DNA from: Nocardioides sp. QY071
GTDB lineage: Bacteria > Actinomycetota > Actinomycetes > Propionibacteriales > Nocardioidaceae
Direction of reading: 5' to 3'
Assembly (NCBI RefSeq): GCF_029961765.1
Contig: NZ_CP124681.1
Span: 1,612,001-1,676,000 of the forward strand
Length of the DNA stretch: 64,000 bases
Below the pieces are notes generated by a model that was given only the letters and a program-made list of their open reading frames with translations, did not search any database and was not told where the DNA came from. This document shows positions 1 to 9,636 of the stretch, one piece after another; position 1 is the stretch's first letter, and each line of letters starts with the position of its first letter. Position numbers and translations under genes: made by a program.

Positions 1-187
1 GCACCACGACGAAGTGTGCCCGGTGGTGGCGGCGGCGAACCGGCTGCTCGCACCGGCGGGTGTCGTCGTGGTCGTCGTCGAGGAGGGGACCGACGACTGC
101 CCGCTGGTTGCGCTGCCGGTCGATCGCCACGCGGCAGTGGTGGCGGCAGGCGAGGCGGTCGACGTGTGGGTGAGGAAACCCGACTGA
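1..187 (+). CDS. C-terminal end of an unidentified protein (partial)
   Basis: A reading frame enters from the left edge and stops at the TGA at 185-187, so only about 61 C-terminal residues are visible. They include a hydrophobic valine run (APAGVVVVVVEEG) and end WVRKPD. The bases look coding, with G/C at third positions. I do not recognise the family. It runs in the same direction as the FMN reductase 54 bases downstream, but a promoter-like sequence in that gap suggests separate transcription. Confidence 0.5.
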   Translation, partial: HHDEVCPVVAAANRLLAPAGVVVVVVEEGTDDCPLVALPVDRHAAVVAAGEAVDVWVRKPD

Positions 188-216
188 AGAAACTTCTCTC
201 ACCCCGGGAATGGAAG

Positions 217-236
217 CGGACCACGGTCCGTTTAGA
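217..236 (+). promoter_or_regulatory. Possible promoter/operator of the FMN reductase gene
   Basis: CGGACC-AC-GGTCCG (217-230) is an inverted repeat with 6-bp arms. TTTAGA (231-236), a plausible -10 box, ends five bases before the ATG at 242. No ribosome-binding site is visible, so a leaderless transcript with a repressor site over the promoter is a reasonable reading. No clear -35 is seen. Confidence 0.3.
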
Positions 237-241
237 CCTCC

Positions 242-799
242 ATGACTGACACCCAGAGCACCCGCGTCGCCGTCCTCGTCGGATCCCTGCGGGCCGACTC
301 CCTCAACCGCAAGCTCGCCGAGATCCTGCGCGACGAGGCGCCCGCCGGCGTCACGCTGGACATCGTCGAGGGTCTCGACCAGGTCCCGTTCTACAACGAG
401 GACCTCGACGGCGCGACCGCGCCGGCCGCCGCCGTCGCGCTGCGCGAGCGCGTCGCCTCCGCCGACCGCGTCCTGGCCGTCACCCCCGAGTACAACGGCA
501 CCATGCCGGCCGTCCTCAACAACGCCATCGACTGGATCTCGCGCCCCTACGGCGCCGGCGCCATGGTCGGCAAGCCGTTCGGCGTCATCGGCGCCACCCC
601 CACGCCGTACGGCGGCAAGTGGGCCCACGGCGACACCGCCCGCTCCGCCGGCATCGCCGGTGCGATCGTGGTCGAGGACGTCACCGTCTCGCAGCCGGCC
701 GTCGACGTCGACCCGACCACCGACCCCGAGGTCCGCGCCAAGCTGCTCGCCGCGCTCGGCACCCTGGTCGAGTTCGCCCCGGAGGTGAGCGCGGCCTGA
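242..799 (+). CDS. NADPH-dependent FMN reductase family protein
   Basis: Cytoplasmic flavodoxin-fold NAD(P)H:FMN or quinone reductase of about 185 residues, the usual family length. The FMN phosphate loop is visible as GSLRADSLNRKL (residues 14-25), and the family motif PEYNGTMPAVLNNAIDW begins at about residue 82. Members transfer hydride from NAD(P)H to FMN, quinones or azo compounds; the substrate cannot be told from sequence. The ATG at 242 lacks a Shine-Dalgarno sequence but sits just after a -10-like box. The gene stands alone and is closed by a strong hairpin terminator. Confidence 0.9.
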   Translation: MTDTQSTRVAVLVGSLRADSLNRKLAEILRDEAPAGVTLDIVEGLDQVPFYNEDLDGATAPAAAVALRERVASADRVLAVTPEYNGTMPAVLNNAIDWISRPYGAGAMVGKPFGVIGATPTPYGGKWAHGDTARSAGIAGAIVVEDVTVSQPAVDVDPTTDPEVRAKLLAALGTLVEFAPEVSAA

Positions 800-815
800 C
801 CCCGCCCTCGCCCGA

Positions 816-856
816 CGCCGCTGCCGCACGCCCTCTGCGTGCGGCAGCGGCGTTTT
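816..856 (+). terminator. Rho-independent terminator after the FMN reductase
   Basis: A perfect 16-bp stem (816-831 with 837-852) and a 5-base loop are followed by TTTT (853-856). It lies 17 bases after the stop codon. Confidence 0.9.
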
Positions 857-987
857 GGCGAGCCGTCTTAGCAGTAACAGCGTGTGACAACAAGAGTTGA
901 TCTTCTGGTGACGCTTTGGCTGGATGGGACCGGCGGGAGGGCTCGGACCCCGTCGCATCCCCCCACCCCCTGCTCCCAGGAGAGAAC

Positions 988-1830
988 ATGACGCTGCTCC
1001 CGTGCCGTCGCTCCCGTGCCCGCCTCGCCGCCCTGGTCGCGGCGGTCGCCCTCCCCGCCGCCGCGCTGGTCCCGACCGCCCCGGTGGCCCACGCCGCCGA
1101 CGAGCCGCACCCGTTCGAGGTCTTCCGCAACTGCCCCGCAGCGCAGATGCTGGCCGAGGCCGACGACGCCTCGACGTCCTGCGTGACCGCCGTGGTCACG
1201 GGTGGCACCTTCGTGATCGGCAACGGCACCGTCCCCGTGACCGCGCAGTCGGTGCTCTCGCTCGGCATCGCGAGCGTCGGCGCGGGGGAGAAGACCTTCG
1301 GCACGCCCGGCAAGGTCTTCACCTCCGGCCCGATGCAGGTCCCCGGAGGGCTGCTCGGCGTGCCCGGCCTCGAGCGGCTGCTGCCCGGTCTCACCGACGT
1401 GACCGCGACCGTCGAGCTCGCCACGACCGAGCTCCCGCAGATCGACATCCTGGCCTCGATCTACGGCGGCGAGGTGGTCGCCCTGCCCGTGAAGATCCGG
1501 CTCAAGAACGCCCTGCTCGGCACAAACTGCTACATCGGCTCCAATGCGAACCCGATCGTGCTGCACCTGGCCATGGAGAAGGCCGGGTCCTTCGAGTTCG
1601 TGCCGGTCGGCGAGGCCGGCAGCCTGATCCACGCCCGTGGGGGTGTCGTCGTCGACAGGTCCTTCGCCGTCCCGGCGGCCACCGGGTGCGGGGTGGGCGG
1701 GCTCCTCAACGGGGTCGTCAACTCCCGCCAGGGCCTGCCGTCGCCGGCCGGCAAGAACAGTGCGGTCCTCGACCAGGACGCCTACCTGGGCGGGCCGGCC
1801 TCCCAGGTCCTGGCCTTCCAGCAGGGCTGA
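988..1830 (+). CDS. Secreted protein of unknown function
   Basis: About 280 residues. The ATG at 988 is preceded by AGGAGA at good spacing, and it opens a clear Sec signal peptide: basic start (CRRSRARL), Ala/Val/Leu core, and a likely cleavage site at AHA-AD near residue 37. The mature part has four to five cysteines (NCPAAQ, STSCVT, GTNCY, ATGCGVG), consistent with disulfides outside the cell. I recognise no catalytic motif. A longer in-frame start at 916 would hide the signal peptide and lacks an RBS. The gene is not obviously coupled to the amidase that follows. Confidence 0.8.
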   Translation: MTLLPCRRSRARLAALVAAVALPAAALVPTAPVAHAADEPHPFEVFRNCPAAQMLAEADDASTSCVTAVVTGGTFVIGNGTVPVTAQSVLSLGIASVGAGEKTFGTPGKVFTSGPMQVPGGLLGVPGLERLLPGLTDVTATVELATTELPQIDILASIYGGEVVALPVKIRLKNALLGTNCYIGSNANPIVLHLAMEKAGSFEFVPVGEAGSLIHARGGVVVDRSFAVPAATGCGVGGLLNGVVNSRQGLPSPAGKNSAVLDQDAYLGGPASQVLAFQQG

Positions 1831-1852
1831 GCACGATGGGTAGGGTCGGGTC

Positions 1853-3277
1853 GTGGCCGAACTCCACGACCTGACCGCCCTCGAGCAGGGGGCGCTGATC
1901 CGCTCCGGCGAGATCAGCCCCGTCGAGCTCACCGAGCACTACCTCGAACGCGCCGCGCGACTCCCGCAGGAGTACGTCGACGGCGCGTTCGTGCTCCGCG
2001 ACCCGGATGCCGCGCGGCGCCGGGCCCGGGAGGTCGCCGCGGTCGGACCGGTCGGGGACGGCGCGTCCCCGCTGGCCGGCGTACCGACGGCGATCAAGGA
2101 CCTCAACCTCACCCGCGGCGTACCGACCGCCTTCGGGTCGCCGGTGTTCGCGGGCTACGTCCCTGAGCTGTCCGACAGCGTGGCCCTGGCGATCGAGGAC
2201 GCCGGGATGGTCAGCCTCGGGAAGACGAGCACGCCCGAGTTCGGATCGCCCTGCTACACCGAGCCAGAGGGCCGTCCGCCGGCCGTCACGCCGTGGGACA
2301 CCACCCGGATGGCCGGCGGCTCCTCGGGTGGCGCGGCCTCGGCGGTGGCCGCCGGGCTGGTGCCCGTCGCCCAGGGCTCCGACGGCGGGGGCTCGATCCG
2401 CATCCCCGCCTCGTGCTGCGGCCTGGTCGGGCTCAAGCCCAGCCGTGGCCGGGTCAGCGGCTTCCCGATGTACGGCGACCCGATCGGGCTCGCCGTCTCC
2501 GGCCCGATCGCCCGCACGGTCGCGGATGCCGCCGCGCTGCTCGACGTGCTCGCGGGCCGTCGCGCGGGCGACCCCACGTGGGCGCCGGCTCCGGGCGGCA
2601 CCTTCCTCGAGGCCGCCGGGCGCGAGCCCGGCCGGTTGCGGATCGCGCGCTTCGACCGGCCGGTCATCGCGGACGTCGAGGTGCACCCCGAGGTCCAGCA
2701 GGCGTACGACGACGCGTCGCGCCTGCTCGCCTCCCTCGGCCACGTGATCGAGGACGTGCAGGTGCCGCTGCCGCCTGAGGCCGTCGGCGTCTTCGAGACC
2801 TGCTGGGCGGTGCTCACCGCGCTGTCGACCGTCCCGCTCGAGCCGGCCCAGCGGGCGCAGGTCCGGCCGCTGACCCGGTGGCTGGGCGAGCGTGGCGAGG
2901 CGGTGTCGGGCCCGGAGTTCGGCCTGGCGATCGGGGCGATGCGCCGCCATGCCGCCGACGCGCTGGTCGCGCTGGCGCCGTACGACATCGTGCTCACGCC
3001 GACCCTCGCCAGCCCGCCGCTCCCGGTCGGCGCGATCCGCGACGACGCCGACCCGGCGGCCGACTTCGAGGCGCAGAAGCGCTTCACGCCGTGGACCTCC
3101 GCGTGGAACGTCACCGGCATGCCGGCCATCTCGCTGCCGCTGCACCAGACACCCGACGGACTCCCGGTCGGCGTCATGCTCGCCGCCCGGCCCGCCGAGG
3201 AGGAGCTGCTCCTCTCGCTGGCCGCACAGGTCGAGGCCGCGGCTCCGTGGAAGGACCGTCACCCACCCCTGTGGTGA
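1853..3277 (+). CDS. Amidase signature (AS) family amidohydrolase
   Basis: Hydrolyses an amide; substrates of this family range from aliphatic and aryl amides to 6-aminohexanoate cyclic dimer. The Ser-cisSer-Lys triad can be placed: Lys82 in IKDLN, Ser157 in GGSSGG and nucleophile Ser181 in GSDGGGSIR, with the usual 24-residue spacing between the two serines. The length of 474 residues is typical, and no signal peptide is seen. The GTG start at 1853 lies just after a TAGGGT -10-like box (1840-1845) with no RBS, so the mRNA is probably leaderless. It converges on the biotin operon. Confidence 0.92.
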   Translation: MAELHDLTALEQGALIRSGEISPVELTEHYLERAARLPQEYVDGAFVLRDPDAARRRAREVAAVGPVGDGASPLAGVPTAIKDLNLTRGVPTAFGSPVFAGYVPELSDSVALAIEDAGMVSLGKTSTPEFGSPCYTEPEGRPPAVTPWDTTRMAGGSSGGAASAVAAGLVPVAQGSDGGGSIRIPASCCGLVGLKPSRGRVSGFPMYGDPIGLAVSGPIARTVADAAALLDVLAGRRAGDPTWAPAPGGTFLEAAGREPGRLRIARFDRPVIADVEVHPEVQQAYDDASRLLASLGHVIEDVQVPLPPEAVGVFETCWAVLTALSTVPLEPAQRAQVRPLTRWLGERGEAVSGPEFGLAIGAMRRHAADALVALAPYDIVLTPTLASPPLPVGAIRDDADPAADFEAQKRFTPWTSAWNVTGMPAISLPLHQTPDGLPVGVMLAARPAEEELLLSLAAQVEAAAPWKDRHPPLW

Positions 3278-3291
3278 GGCTGTGCTGAGGC

Positions 3292-3951
3292 TCAGCCGAA
3301 CCAGGTCGACACCTGCTCCCGGAACCCGCCGGGAGCAAGGGATCCAGCGCCGTCGGGGATGACGGCGAGGACGGGTACGCCGGTCACCCGGGGCAGGTCC
3401 GTGCGGTTGCACGTCTCGGCGAGCCCGGGCTCGGACGGCCAGGCGCCGATCACCAGGCCCGCCGGCTCGACGCCGCGCGAGCGCAGCGCCGCGACGGTGA
3501 GCTCGGTGTGGTTGAGCGTGCCGAGCCCGGCCCGGGCGACGACGACCACCTCGGCGCCGAGCGCGACGGCGAGGTCGAGCAGGGTGCCCCCGTCGAGGTC
3601 GAGCCGGACCAGCAGCCCGCCGGCGCCCTCGACGATCACGACGTCGTACGACGCCGCGAGGTCGCGGATCCGCGCGGCGTGCTCGGCGACCGTCGGCAGG
3701 CTCTCGCCCTGGCGGCGCGCGGCGGTGTCGGGGGCCAGCGGCTCGTCGAGCGCGGCCAGCTGGACGGCCTCGCAGCCCGCGAGGGTGCGCACGGTGTCGA
3801 CGTCGGGGACGTCCGGGTCGGCGCCGCCGACGCCGGTCTGCACCGGCTTGACGACGAGCACCCGCCCGGGCGTGGTCGCGGCGAGGGCCGCGGTGGCGAC
3901 GGTCTTCCCGACCCCGGTGTCGGTGCCCGTCACCACGACGACCCGGGTCAC
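3292..3951 (-). CDS. bioD: Dethiobiotin synthetase BioD
   Basis: ATP-dependent carboxylase that closes the ureido ring, turning 7,8-diaminopelargonate and CO2 into dethiobiotin, the penultimate biotin step. The P-loop GTDTGVGKT is near residues 9-17, and VEGAGGLLVRL is the conserved catalytic region. About 219 residues. I place the start at the GTG at 3949-3951 because it overlaps the bioF TGA by four bases (GTGA); a longer frame would run deep into bioF. It is the last gene of bioB-A-F-D and should be controlled by the operator upstream of bioB. Confidence 0.95.
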   Translation of the reverse strand: MTRVVVVTGTDTGVGKTVATAALAATTPGRVLVVKPVQTGVGGADPDVPDVDTVRTLAGCEAVQLAALDEPLAPDTAARRQGESLPTVAEHAARIRDLAASYDVVIVEGAGGLLVRLDLDGGTLLDLAVALGAEVVVVARAGLGTLNHTELTVAALRSRGVEPAGLVIGAWPSEPGLAETCNRTDLPRVTGVPVLAVIPDGAGSLAPGGFREQVSTWFG

Positions 3952-5087
3952 TGGTGCTCCTTCACGAGCTCGACGAGGACCGCGACCGCGCGGTCCCATC
4001 GGTCCGCGGGAACCCCGGCCGTGACGGTGATCCGCAGCCGGGAGATGCCGTCGGGCACCGACGGCGGGCGGAAGCAGCCCACCCGCAACCCGGACTCGAG
4101 CGCGGCGGCCTGGGCGGCGACGGCGGCCTGTGGCGAGGACATCGGCACCGACAGGACGGCGCCGGCGGGGGCCACGACGCCGAGGGTGTCGGCGAGCGCA
4201 GAGACCCGCGTCCGCACGGTCGCGCCCAGCTCGGGGCGCGCCCGGATCGCCCGCAGTGCGGCCAACGCCCCCGCGGTCGGGGCCGGGGCGAGGCCGGTGT
4301 CGAAGATGAACGGCCGGGCCCGGTTGACCAGGTGCTCGCGCAGCGCGGGGGAGCCGAGGACCGCCCCGCCCTGGGCGCCGAGCGACTTCGACAAGGTGGC
4401 GGTGACGACGACGTGCGGGCGTCCGGCGAGGCCGAGCGTGGCCACGAGCCCCGGCCCGTGGACCCCGACGGCGTGCGCCTCGTCGACGACCAGGAGGGCG
4501 TCGTACTGCTCGCAGAGGGCGCTCAGCTCGACCAGCGGCGCCGCGTCGCCGAGCACGGAGTAGACCGACTCGACGAGCACCATCGCCCGCTCTCCGGCTT
4601 CCGCTGCAGCGGTGAGACCGGCCCGGACGGCGTCGACGTCGCTGTGCGGTACGACGCTCAGCCGGGACCGCGAGAGCCGGACCCCGTCGATGAGCGAGGC
4701 ATGGACGTGGGCGTCCGAGAGCACCCGGGTCGTGCGGTCAGCGAGTGCCGCCACGACGGCCAGGTTGGCGTGGTAGCCGGTCGAGAACACCAGGGCCGCG
4801 GGCTGCCCGAGGTAGTCGGCGAGCTCCCGCTCCAGCTCCTCGTGCAGCGCGAAGGTGCCGGTGACCAGGCGCGAGGCGCTGGCGCTGGATCCCCACGTCC
4901 ATGCGGCGTCCGCGGCCGCCCGCCGTACGTCGGGGTCCCGGGCCAGGCCGAGGTAGTCGTTGCCGGCCAGGTCGATCGTGCTGTCGTCGGCCGCCCGCGC
5001 CCGCAGGCGCCGGGTGAGGCCGGCGGCCTCGCGCTCCTCGGCCTGCGCCGCGAGCCAGCTCTCCCAGCTGCTCGGGTCCCGGGTCAT
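3948..5087 (-). CDS. bioF: 8-amino-7-oxononanoate synthase BioF
   Basis: PLP enzyme that condenses pimeloyl-ACP/CoA with L-alanine to give 8-amino-7-oxononanoate. Family signatures are visible: [35 protein letters not shown], and the PLP lysine in [13 protein letters not shown]. About 379 residues. The ATG (5085-5087) overlaps the bioA stop as ATGA and the stop overlaps bioD as GTGA, so all three genes are translationally coupled. A much longer open frame extends upstream but overlaps bioA and is not used. Confidence 0.95.
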   Translation of the reverse strand: MTRDPSSWESWLAAQAEEREAAGLTRRLRARAADDSTIDLAGNDYLGLARDPDVRRAAADAAWTWGSSASASRLVTGTFALHEELERELADYLGQPAALVFSTGYHANLAVVAALADRTTRVLSDAHVHASLIDGVRLSRSRLSVVPHSDVDAVRAGLTAAAEAGERAMVLVESVYSVLGDAAPLVELSALCEQYDALLVVDEAHAVGVHGPGLVATLGLAGRPHVVVTATLSKSLGAQGGAVLGSPALREHLVNRARPFIFDTGLAPAPTAGALAALRAIRARPELGATVRTRVSALADTLGVVAPAGAVLSVPMSSPQAAVAAQAAALESGLRVGCFRPPSVPDGISRLRITVTAGVPADRWDRAVAVLVELVKEHQ

Positions 5088-6379
5088 CCTGCCTTCACCG
5101 CCTCCGCGATGCCGCTGACGATCCGGTCGATCGCGTCCGGTCCGGCGACGTACGGCGGCATCGCGTACACCAGGTCGCGGAACGGTCGCAGCCACACGCC
5201 CGCGGCGAGCGCCGCGTCGGTCGCGGCGACCACGTCGACGGGGTGGTCGAGCTGGACGACGCCGACGGCGCCGATCGTGCGGACGTCGACGACGCCCGGG
5301 AGCGAGCGCAGGGGAGCGAGCCCGGTCGTGAGCCGCTCGCCGATCGCGGTGACCGTCGCCGCCCAGTCCGAGGAGAGCAGCAGGTCGATCGACGCGCTCG
5401 CGACCGCGCAGGCCAGCGGGTTGCCCATGAACGTCGGGCCGTGCATGACGACGCCCGCCTCGCTGCCGGAGATCCCGCGGGCGACCGCGTCGGTGGTGAG
5501 GACGGCGGCGAGGGTGAGGTACCCGCCGGTCAGCGCTTTGCCCAAGCACAGCACGTCGGGGGTCACCAGCTCGCTGACGAACAGGTGGCCGGTGCGGCCG
5601 AAGCCGGTGGCGATCTCGTCGAACACCAGCAGCAGGCCGTGCTCGTCGGCGACCTCGCGCAGCACCCGCAGGCACTCCACCGGGTAGGGCCACATGCCAC
5701 CCGCACCCTGCAGCAGCGGCTCCACGATGATGCCGGCGAGCTCGCGCGCGTGGCGGGCGGCGAGGTCGCGCACCGCGTCGGCCCAGTGGGCGATCGCGGC
5801 CGGAGCGGCGTCGTACGACGGCGGCCGGGGCGCGAAGACCTGCTCCGGCAGCAGCCCCGCCCACAGCGAGTGCATCCCGCCGACCGGGTCGGTGACGCTC
5901 ATGCAGTCGAAGGTGTCACCGTGGTAGCCACCGAGGACGGTGAGCATCCGGGTGCGCCCAGAGGGGTGATCAGTGCGGCCGGCACCGCGCTGGTACTGCA
6001 GCACCATCTTCATCGCGACCTCGACGCTCACCGAGCCCGAGTCGGCCAGGAAGACCCGCTCCAGCGGCTCGGGGGTGATCTCGACGAGGCGCCGGCCCAG
6101 CTCCACCGCGGGCTCGTGGGTGAGGCCGCCGAACATGACGTGACTGAACCGACCGGCCTGCTCGGCGACGGCGGCGTCGAGCACGGGGTGCCGGTAGCCG
6201 TGGATCGCCGACCACCACGACGACATCGCGTCGACCACCCAGCGGCCGTCGACCTCGAGCTCGCAGCCGCGGGCGGCCGTGACCAGCCGGACCGGGGTCG
6301 GCTCGGTCATCGACGTGTAGGGGTGCCAGAGGTGCTCGCGGTCGAAGGCGAGCAGGTCGACGGCCTCGGAGACGGTCAT
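5084..6379 (-). CDS. bioA: Adenosylmethionine-8-amino-7-oxononanoate aminotransferase BioA
   Basis: PLP class-III aminotransferase that makes 7,8-diaminononanoate using S-adenosylmethionine as amino donor. Diagnostic regions are HLWHPYTSM near the N-terminus, [26 protein letters not shown], and the PLP lysine in [11 protein letters not shown]. Full length at 431 residues. The ATG at 6377-6379 lies three bases after the bioB stop. Its stop overlaps bioF. Confidence 0.95.
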   Translation of the reverse strand: MTVSEAVDLLAFDREHLWHPYTSMTEPTPVRLVTAARGCELEVDGRWVVDAMSSWWSAIHGYRHPVLDAAVAEQAGRFSHVMFGGLTHEPAVELGRRLVEITPEPLERVFLADSGSVSVEVAMKMVLQYQRGAGRTDHPSGRTRMLTVLGGYHGDTFDCMSVTDPVGGMHSLWAGLLPEQVFAPRPPSYDAAPAAIAHWADAVRDLAARHARELAGIIVEPLLQGAGGMWPYPVECLRVLREVADEHGLLLVFDEIATGFGRTGHLFVSELVTPDVLCLGKALTGGYLTLAAVLTTDAVARGISGSEAGVVMHGPTFMGNPLACAVASASIDLLLSSDWAATVTAIGERLTTGLAPLRSLPGVVDVRTIGAVGVVQLDHPVDVVAATDAALAAGVWLRPFRDLVYAMPPYVAGPDAIDRIVSGIAEAVKAG

Positions 6380-6382
6380 CGC

Positions 6383-7516
6383 TCAGGCGTTGGCCGGGAC
6401 CTCGGTGCCCGCACCACGGGTGCGGATCTGCGGCCCGCAGGCACCGCCGGACGCACACCCGCCGCACGCGTCGCCGCAGCCGTGCGCCGCGACCGGGCGG
6501 TCGTGGGCCGCGATCAGCTCGTCGAACGCGTCGGCGTCGAGGCCGAGGATCGTGAAGCCGTTGTCGCGCAGCATCTCCAGGTCGGCCTTGGCGTCCTGGC
6601 CCTCGGAGGTGAGGTAGTCGCCGAGGAAGATCGAGTTCGCGACCTGCAGCGCCGTGGCCTGCAGGGTGCGCAGGTGCATCTCGCGCCCGCCGGCGATGCG
6701 GATCTCCTTGTCGGGGCACACGAAGCGCGCCATGGCCAGGATCTTCACGCAGCGGAGGGGGGAGAGCTCCCAGGTGTTCTCGTACGGCGTTCCGTCGAAC
6801 GGCATCAGGAAGTTCACCGGGATCGAGTCGGTGTCCAGTGCCTTCAACGCGAACAGCGCCTCGACCAGCTGCTCGTCGGTCTCGCCGAGACCCGCGATCA
6901 GGCCCGAGCACGGTGACAGGCCGGCGTCCTTGGCCTTGCCGATGGTGTCCACGCGGTCGTCGTACGTGTGCGTCTGGACGATGTTGTCGTGGTGCGACTC
7001 GGCGGTGTTGATGTTGTGGTTGTAGGCGTCGACGCCCGCCGCCTTCAGCCGCGCGGCCTGCCCGTCCTTGAGCAGGCCGAGGCAGGCGCAGACCTCGACG
7101 CCGTCGTACTCGTCCTTGAGGGCCTCGGTCATCTCGACGACCTTGTCGATGTCGCGCTCGGACGGACCGCGGCCCGAGGACACCATGCAGACCCGGGTCG
7201 CGCCGCCGCGCAGCCCGGCGCCGGCCTGCTTGAGGGTCTCCTCCTTGGAGAGCCAGGAGTACTTGAGGATCGGCGCCTCCGAGCCCATCGCCTGCGAGCA
7301 GTAGTTGCAGTTCTCGGGGCACAGGCCGGACTTGAGGTTGACCAGGTAGTTGACCTTGACCGTGTTGCCGAAGTGCGCGCGCCGCAGCCGCCCGCCGGCG
7401 GCCACGACGTCCATCAGGTTGCTGTCGGGCGCCTGGAGTACGGCGAGCGCGTCGGCCTCGGTGGCCGCGCCCCCGCCGAGGATGCGGGTGGCGAGCTCGT
7501 CGAAGTTGGTGGTCAT
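6383..7516 (-). CDS. bioB: Biotin synthase BioB
   Basis: Radical-SAM enzyme that inserts sulfur into dethiobiotin. The [4Fe-4S] motif [10 protein letters not shown] (CxxxCxxC) follows VNLKSGL. About 377 residues. The C-terminus carries an unusual cysteine-rich tail, [15 protein letters not shown], seen in some actinobacterial BioBs; whether it holds a cluster is unknown. The start is the ATG at 7514-7516, followed downstream by [11 protein letters not shown]; the frame stays open further upstream across the promoter and operator and into the end of bioN, which is not credible coding. It is the first gene of the operon, with a putative BioQ site 32 bases upstream of the start. Confidence 0.95.
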   Translation of the reverse strand: MTTNFDELATRILGGGAATEADALAVLQAPDSNLMDVVAAGGRLRRAHFGNTVKVNYLVNLKSGLCPENCNYCSQAMGSEAPILKYSWLSKEETLKQAGAGLRGGATRVCMVSSGRGPSERDIDKVVEMTEALKDEYDGVEVCACLGLLKDGQAARLKAAGVDAYNHNINTAESHHDNIVQTHTYDDRVDTIGKAKDAGLSPCSGLIAGLGETDEQLVEALFALKALDTDSIPVNFLMPFDGTPYENTWELSPLRCVKILAMARFVCPDKEIRIAGGREMHLRTLQATALQVANSIFLGDYLTSEGQDAKADLEMLRDNGFTILGLDADAFDELIAAHDRPVAAHGCGDACGGCASGGACGPQIRTRGAGTEVPANA

Positions 7517-7547
7517 GGTGCTCCTCGTGCGGTCCTGGGTGCCGAAC

Positions 7548-7574
7548 TGAACGGTGTTCAGGTTGCTCAGGATA
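7548..7574 (-). promoter_or_regulatory. bioB promoter with BioQ-type operator
   Basis: TGAACGGTGTTCA (7548-7560) is an inverted repeat with 5-bp arms around GGT, extending to CTGAAC/GTTCAG. On the minus strand a TATCCT -10 box (7569-7574) lies 8 bases upstream, so a bound protein would cover the transcription start. The identical 13 bases recur before bioY. BioQ of corynebacteria and mycobacteria is known to bind a TGAAC-N3-GTTnn palindrome; assignment here is by that similarity and by context. Confidence 0.8.
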
Positions 7575-7623
7575 GCCGGGATCCGCGGCTTTGTGGAGAG
7601 GCGACCAAGCTGGCCGGTCGAGA

Positions 7624-8235
7624 TCACTCGTCGCCGAGGCCGCGCGCGTGCAGCGCGTCCCCGGTGGCCCGGGCGTGCGCGACGACGCGGATCACGAGCG
7701 GCGTGAGATAGGCGCGAGGGTTCCGTTCGAGTCCCCGCGCCCGCGCGGCGTCGCGGGTCTCGCCGGCGATGGCGAGGGTGAGCGGGATGCCGCGGATCAT
7801 CAGCGAGAACGCGAGCGCGACCAGCTCCGGGTTGACCCCGAAGCGGCGGAACGGCCCCAGCCAGCGGGTGATCGCATCGACCATCCGCTCGACGGAGGTG
7901 GTCGTGGTGAACACGGTCGCGAGCAGCAGGAGTGCCACCAGGGCGCCCACGACGACGAAGGCGTGCTCGGCACCCCTCTGCCAGGTCTGGTACGCCGCCA
8001 GCAGGGTCATCGCGACCACGACGCCACGCAGCGCGCGCACCGCCCGGCCCAGCCGGACGCCGGCGACCACGCAGCACAGCGCCGCCAGCACGAGCAGCCC
8101 GGCCGTCGTCGGGACACCCCGGAACGCCACCGCGACCACGCTGAGCACCAGCAGGCCGAGCAGCTTCGCGCCGACCGGCAGCCGGTGGAAGACGGACCTG
8201 CCCGGCTGGTAGTCGCCGAGCGGGCCGGCGGTCAC
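7624..8235 (-). CDS. bioN: Energy-coupling factor transporter T component, biotin type (BioN)
   Basis: Membrane scaffold (EcfT) that joins the ATPase to the biotin-binding S component. About 203 residues with several hydrophobic helices in the first two thirds. The cytoplasmic coupling helices carry the Ala-Arg-Gly motifs typical of EcfT (ARARGLER and HARGLG). The GTG start (8233-8235) overlaps the bioM stop as GTGA. It is the last gene of bioY-bioM-bioN and ends just inside the bioB upstream region. Confidence 0.9.
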   Translation of the reverse strand: MTAGPLGDYQPGRSVFHRLPVGAKLLGLLVLSVVAVAFRGVPTTAGLLVLAALCCVVAGVRLGRAVRALRGVVVAMTLLAAYQTWQRGAEHAFVVVGALVALLLLATVFTTTTSVERMVDAITRWLGPFRRFGVNPELVALAFSLMIRGIPLTLAIAGETRDAARARGLERNPRAYLTPLVIRVVAHARATGDALHARGLGDE

Positions 8236-8933
8236 CCGGCGCTCGCGCGGTAGTGGGCGACGACCTCGGCGGGCGCACCGTCCGCGACGACGGTGCCGTC
8301 CTCGACCAGCAGCGCCCGGTCGCAGTGCAGCGCCAGGTCGAGGTCGTGGGTCGCGAGCACCAGCTGCTGCGGGAGGCCGAACAGCAGGTCGCCGATCAGC
8401 CGGGCGTTGCGCAGGTCGAGCAGCGTGGTCGGCTCGTCGGCGACCAGGATCGCGGGGTCGGTGGCGAGCACGCCGGCCAGCGCGAGCAGCTGCCGCTGGC
8501 CGCCGGAGAGGGTGTGCACACTGCGGTCGGCCAGCTCCTCGAGCCCGTACGACGCCAGCACCGCCCGCGCGGCTACGGCCCGCTCCTCGCGCCCGCGCAC
8601 CTGGTGGCGCAACGACAGCGCGACGTCCTCCACGACGGTCGGCATGACCAGCTGGGCGCTGGGGTCGGTGAACACGAACCCGACCCGGCGTCGCACCTCC
8701 CGGCCCTTCTTCGCGACATCGAGCCCGTCGACGGTGACGCGGCCGGAGGTGGGCTCGACCAGTCCGTTGACCAGCCGGGCGAGGGTCGACTTGCCCGAGC
8801 CGTTGGGGCCGATCAGCGCGATCCGCTGCTCGGTGAGGTCGAGCGAGGTCTCCCGCACGACGGTGACCTCGGGGACCGGTCCTCCGGGCGTCGCGGCCCG
8901 GACCACGACCCGGTCGAGCTCGACCCGGCTCAC
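8232..8933 (-). CDS. bioM: Biotin ECF transporter ATPase (BioM)
   Basis: ABC-type ATPase that powers biotin uptake. Walker [10 protein letters not shown], signature LSGGQRQ, Walker [13 protein letters not shown] and the switch histidine in LATHDLD are all intact. About 233 residues. The start is the GTG at 8931-8933, which overlaps the bioY TGA (GTGA); the frame is open further upstream only because bioY is GC-rich. Translationally coupled on both sides. Confidence 0.93.
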   Translation of the reverse strand: MSRVELDRVVVRAATPGGPVPEVTVVRETSLDLTEQRIALIGPNGSGKSTLARLVNGLVEPTSGRVTVDGLDVAKKGREVRRRVGFVFTDPSAQLVMPTVVEDVALSLRHQVRGREERAVAARAVLASYGLEELADRSVHTLSGGQRQLLALAGVLATDPAILVADEPTTLLDLRNARLIGDLLFGLPQQLVLATHDLDLALHCDRALLVEDGTVVADGAPAEVVAHYRASAG

Positions 8934-9520
8934 GCCGCGGAGGTCTCCTCGACCTCGGCGGGGCGCCTGCGGGCGGCGAGGTCGGGGAACGCCTTGTGCA
9001 CGGCGGTCGCGACCAGCGCCATCACGACGTTCTTGGCGATGTCGCCGGGGAAGTAGGCGGCGTCGAAGCTGAACGCCTCCTTGAGGCTGAGGTCCGCACG
9101 CCAGGCGAGGTTGAGCGGCCCGAGGGTGTGCACGACGAGGAAGCTGCTGAGCAGGCCGCAGGTGAACACGAACGCGAACTGCGTGGCGTTGTTGCGGTTG
9201 CGGTAGACGAGGAAGCCGCACAGCGCGGCCGCGATCGGGAACGCGACGAGGTAGCCGGCGGTCACGCCGCTGTAGTGCGAGATGCCGGACGCGCCGCCGG
9301 AGTAGATCGGCAGCACCAGGCCGGCGACCAGGTAGAGCACCACGCACAGGAATCCGCGCACCGGCCCGAGGACGGCGCCCGCGAGCAGCACGCCGAAGGT
9401 CTGCAGCGAGTACGGCACGCCGATGCCGGTCTTGATGTCCGGCAGGATGGCACACACCGCGATGAGCGCGGCGAAGCCGGCGATCAGGGCGACGTCGGTG
9501 GTGGGGGTACGGCGATTCAT
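8930..9520 (-). CDS. bioY: Biotin transporter S component BioY
   Basis: Integral membrane substrate-binding component of the biotin ECF importer, about 196 residues with six predicted helices. The BioY fingerprint is clear: KTGIGVPYSLQTFGVLLAG at residues 30-48 and GYLVAFPIAAALCG further on. The ATG start lies about 40 bases from the divergent operator at 9562. First gene of the bioYMN operon, so de novo synthesis and uptake are apparently controlled by the same regulator. Confidence 0.95.
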   Translation of the reverse strand: MNRRTPTTDVALIAGFAALIAVCAILPDIKTGIGVPYSLQTFGVLLAGAVLGPVRGFLCVVLYLVAGLVLPIYSGGASGISHYSGVTAGYLVAFPIAAALCGFLVYRNRNNATQFAFVFTCGLLSSFLVVHTLGPLNLAWRADLSLKEAFSFDAAYFPGDIAKNVVMALVATAVHKAFPDLAARRRPAEVEETSAA

Positions 9521-9561
9521 CGGGTCACTCTCGGTTCCGGGGGAGCGCGGCAGCGCGCAGT

Positions 9562-9583
9562 TGAACGGTGTTCAGGTTAGGCT
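9562..9583. promoter_or_regulatory. Divergent bioY/TetR promoter region with BioQ-type operator
   Basis: TGAACGGTGTTCA (9562-9574) is identical to the bioB site. Two -10-like boxes overlap back to back beside it: TAACCT for bioY on the minus strand (plus-strand 9574-9579) and TAGGCT for the TetR gene (9578-9583). A repressor here could shut both bioYMN and its own gene. Confidence 0.75.
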
Positions 9584-9636
9584 GGCGCTCGCACCCGGGT
9601 CAACGCGGCCCGGGGGACGAGACGAGGAGAGCCAGG

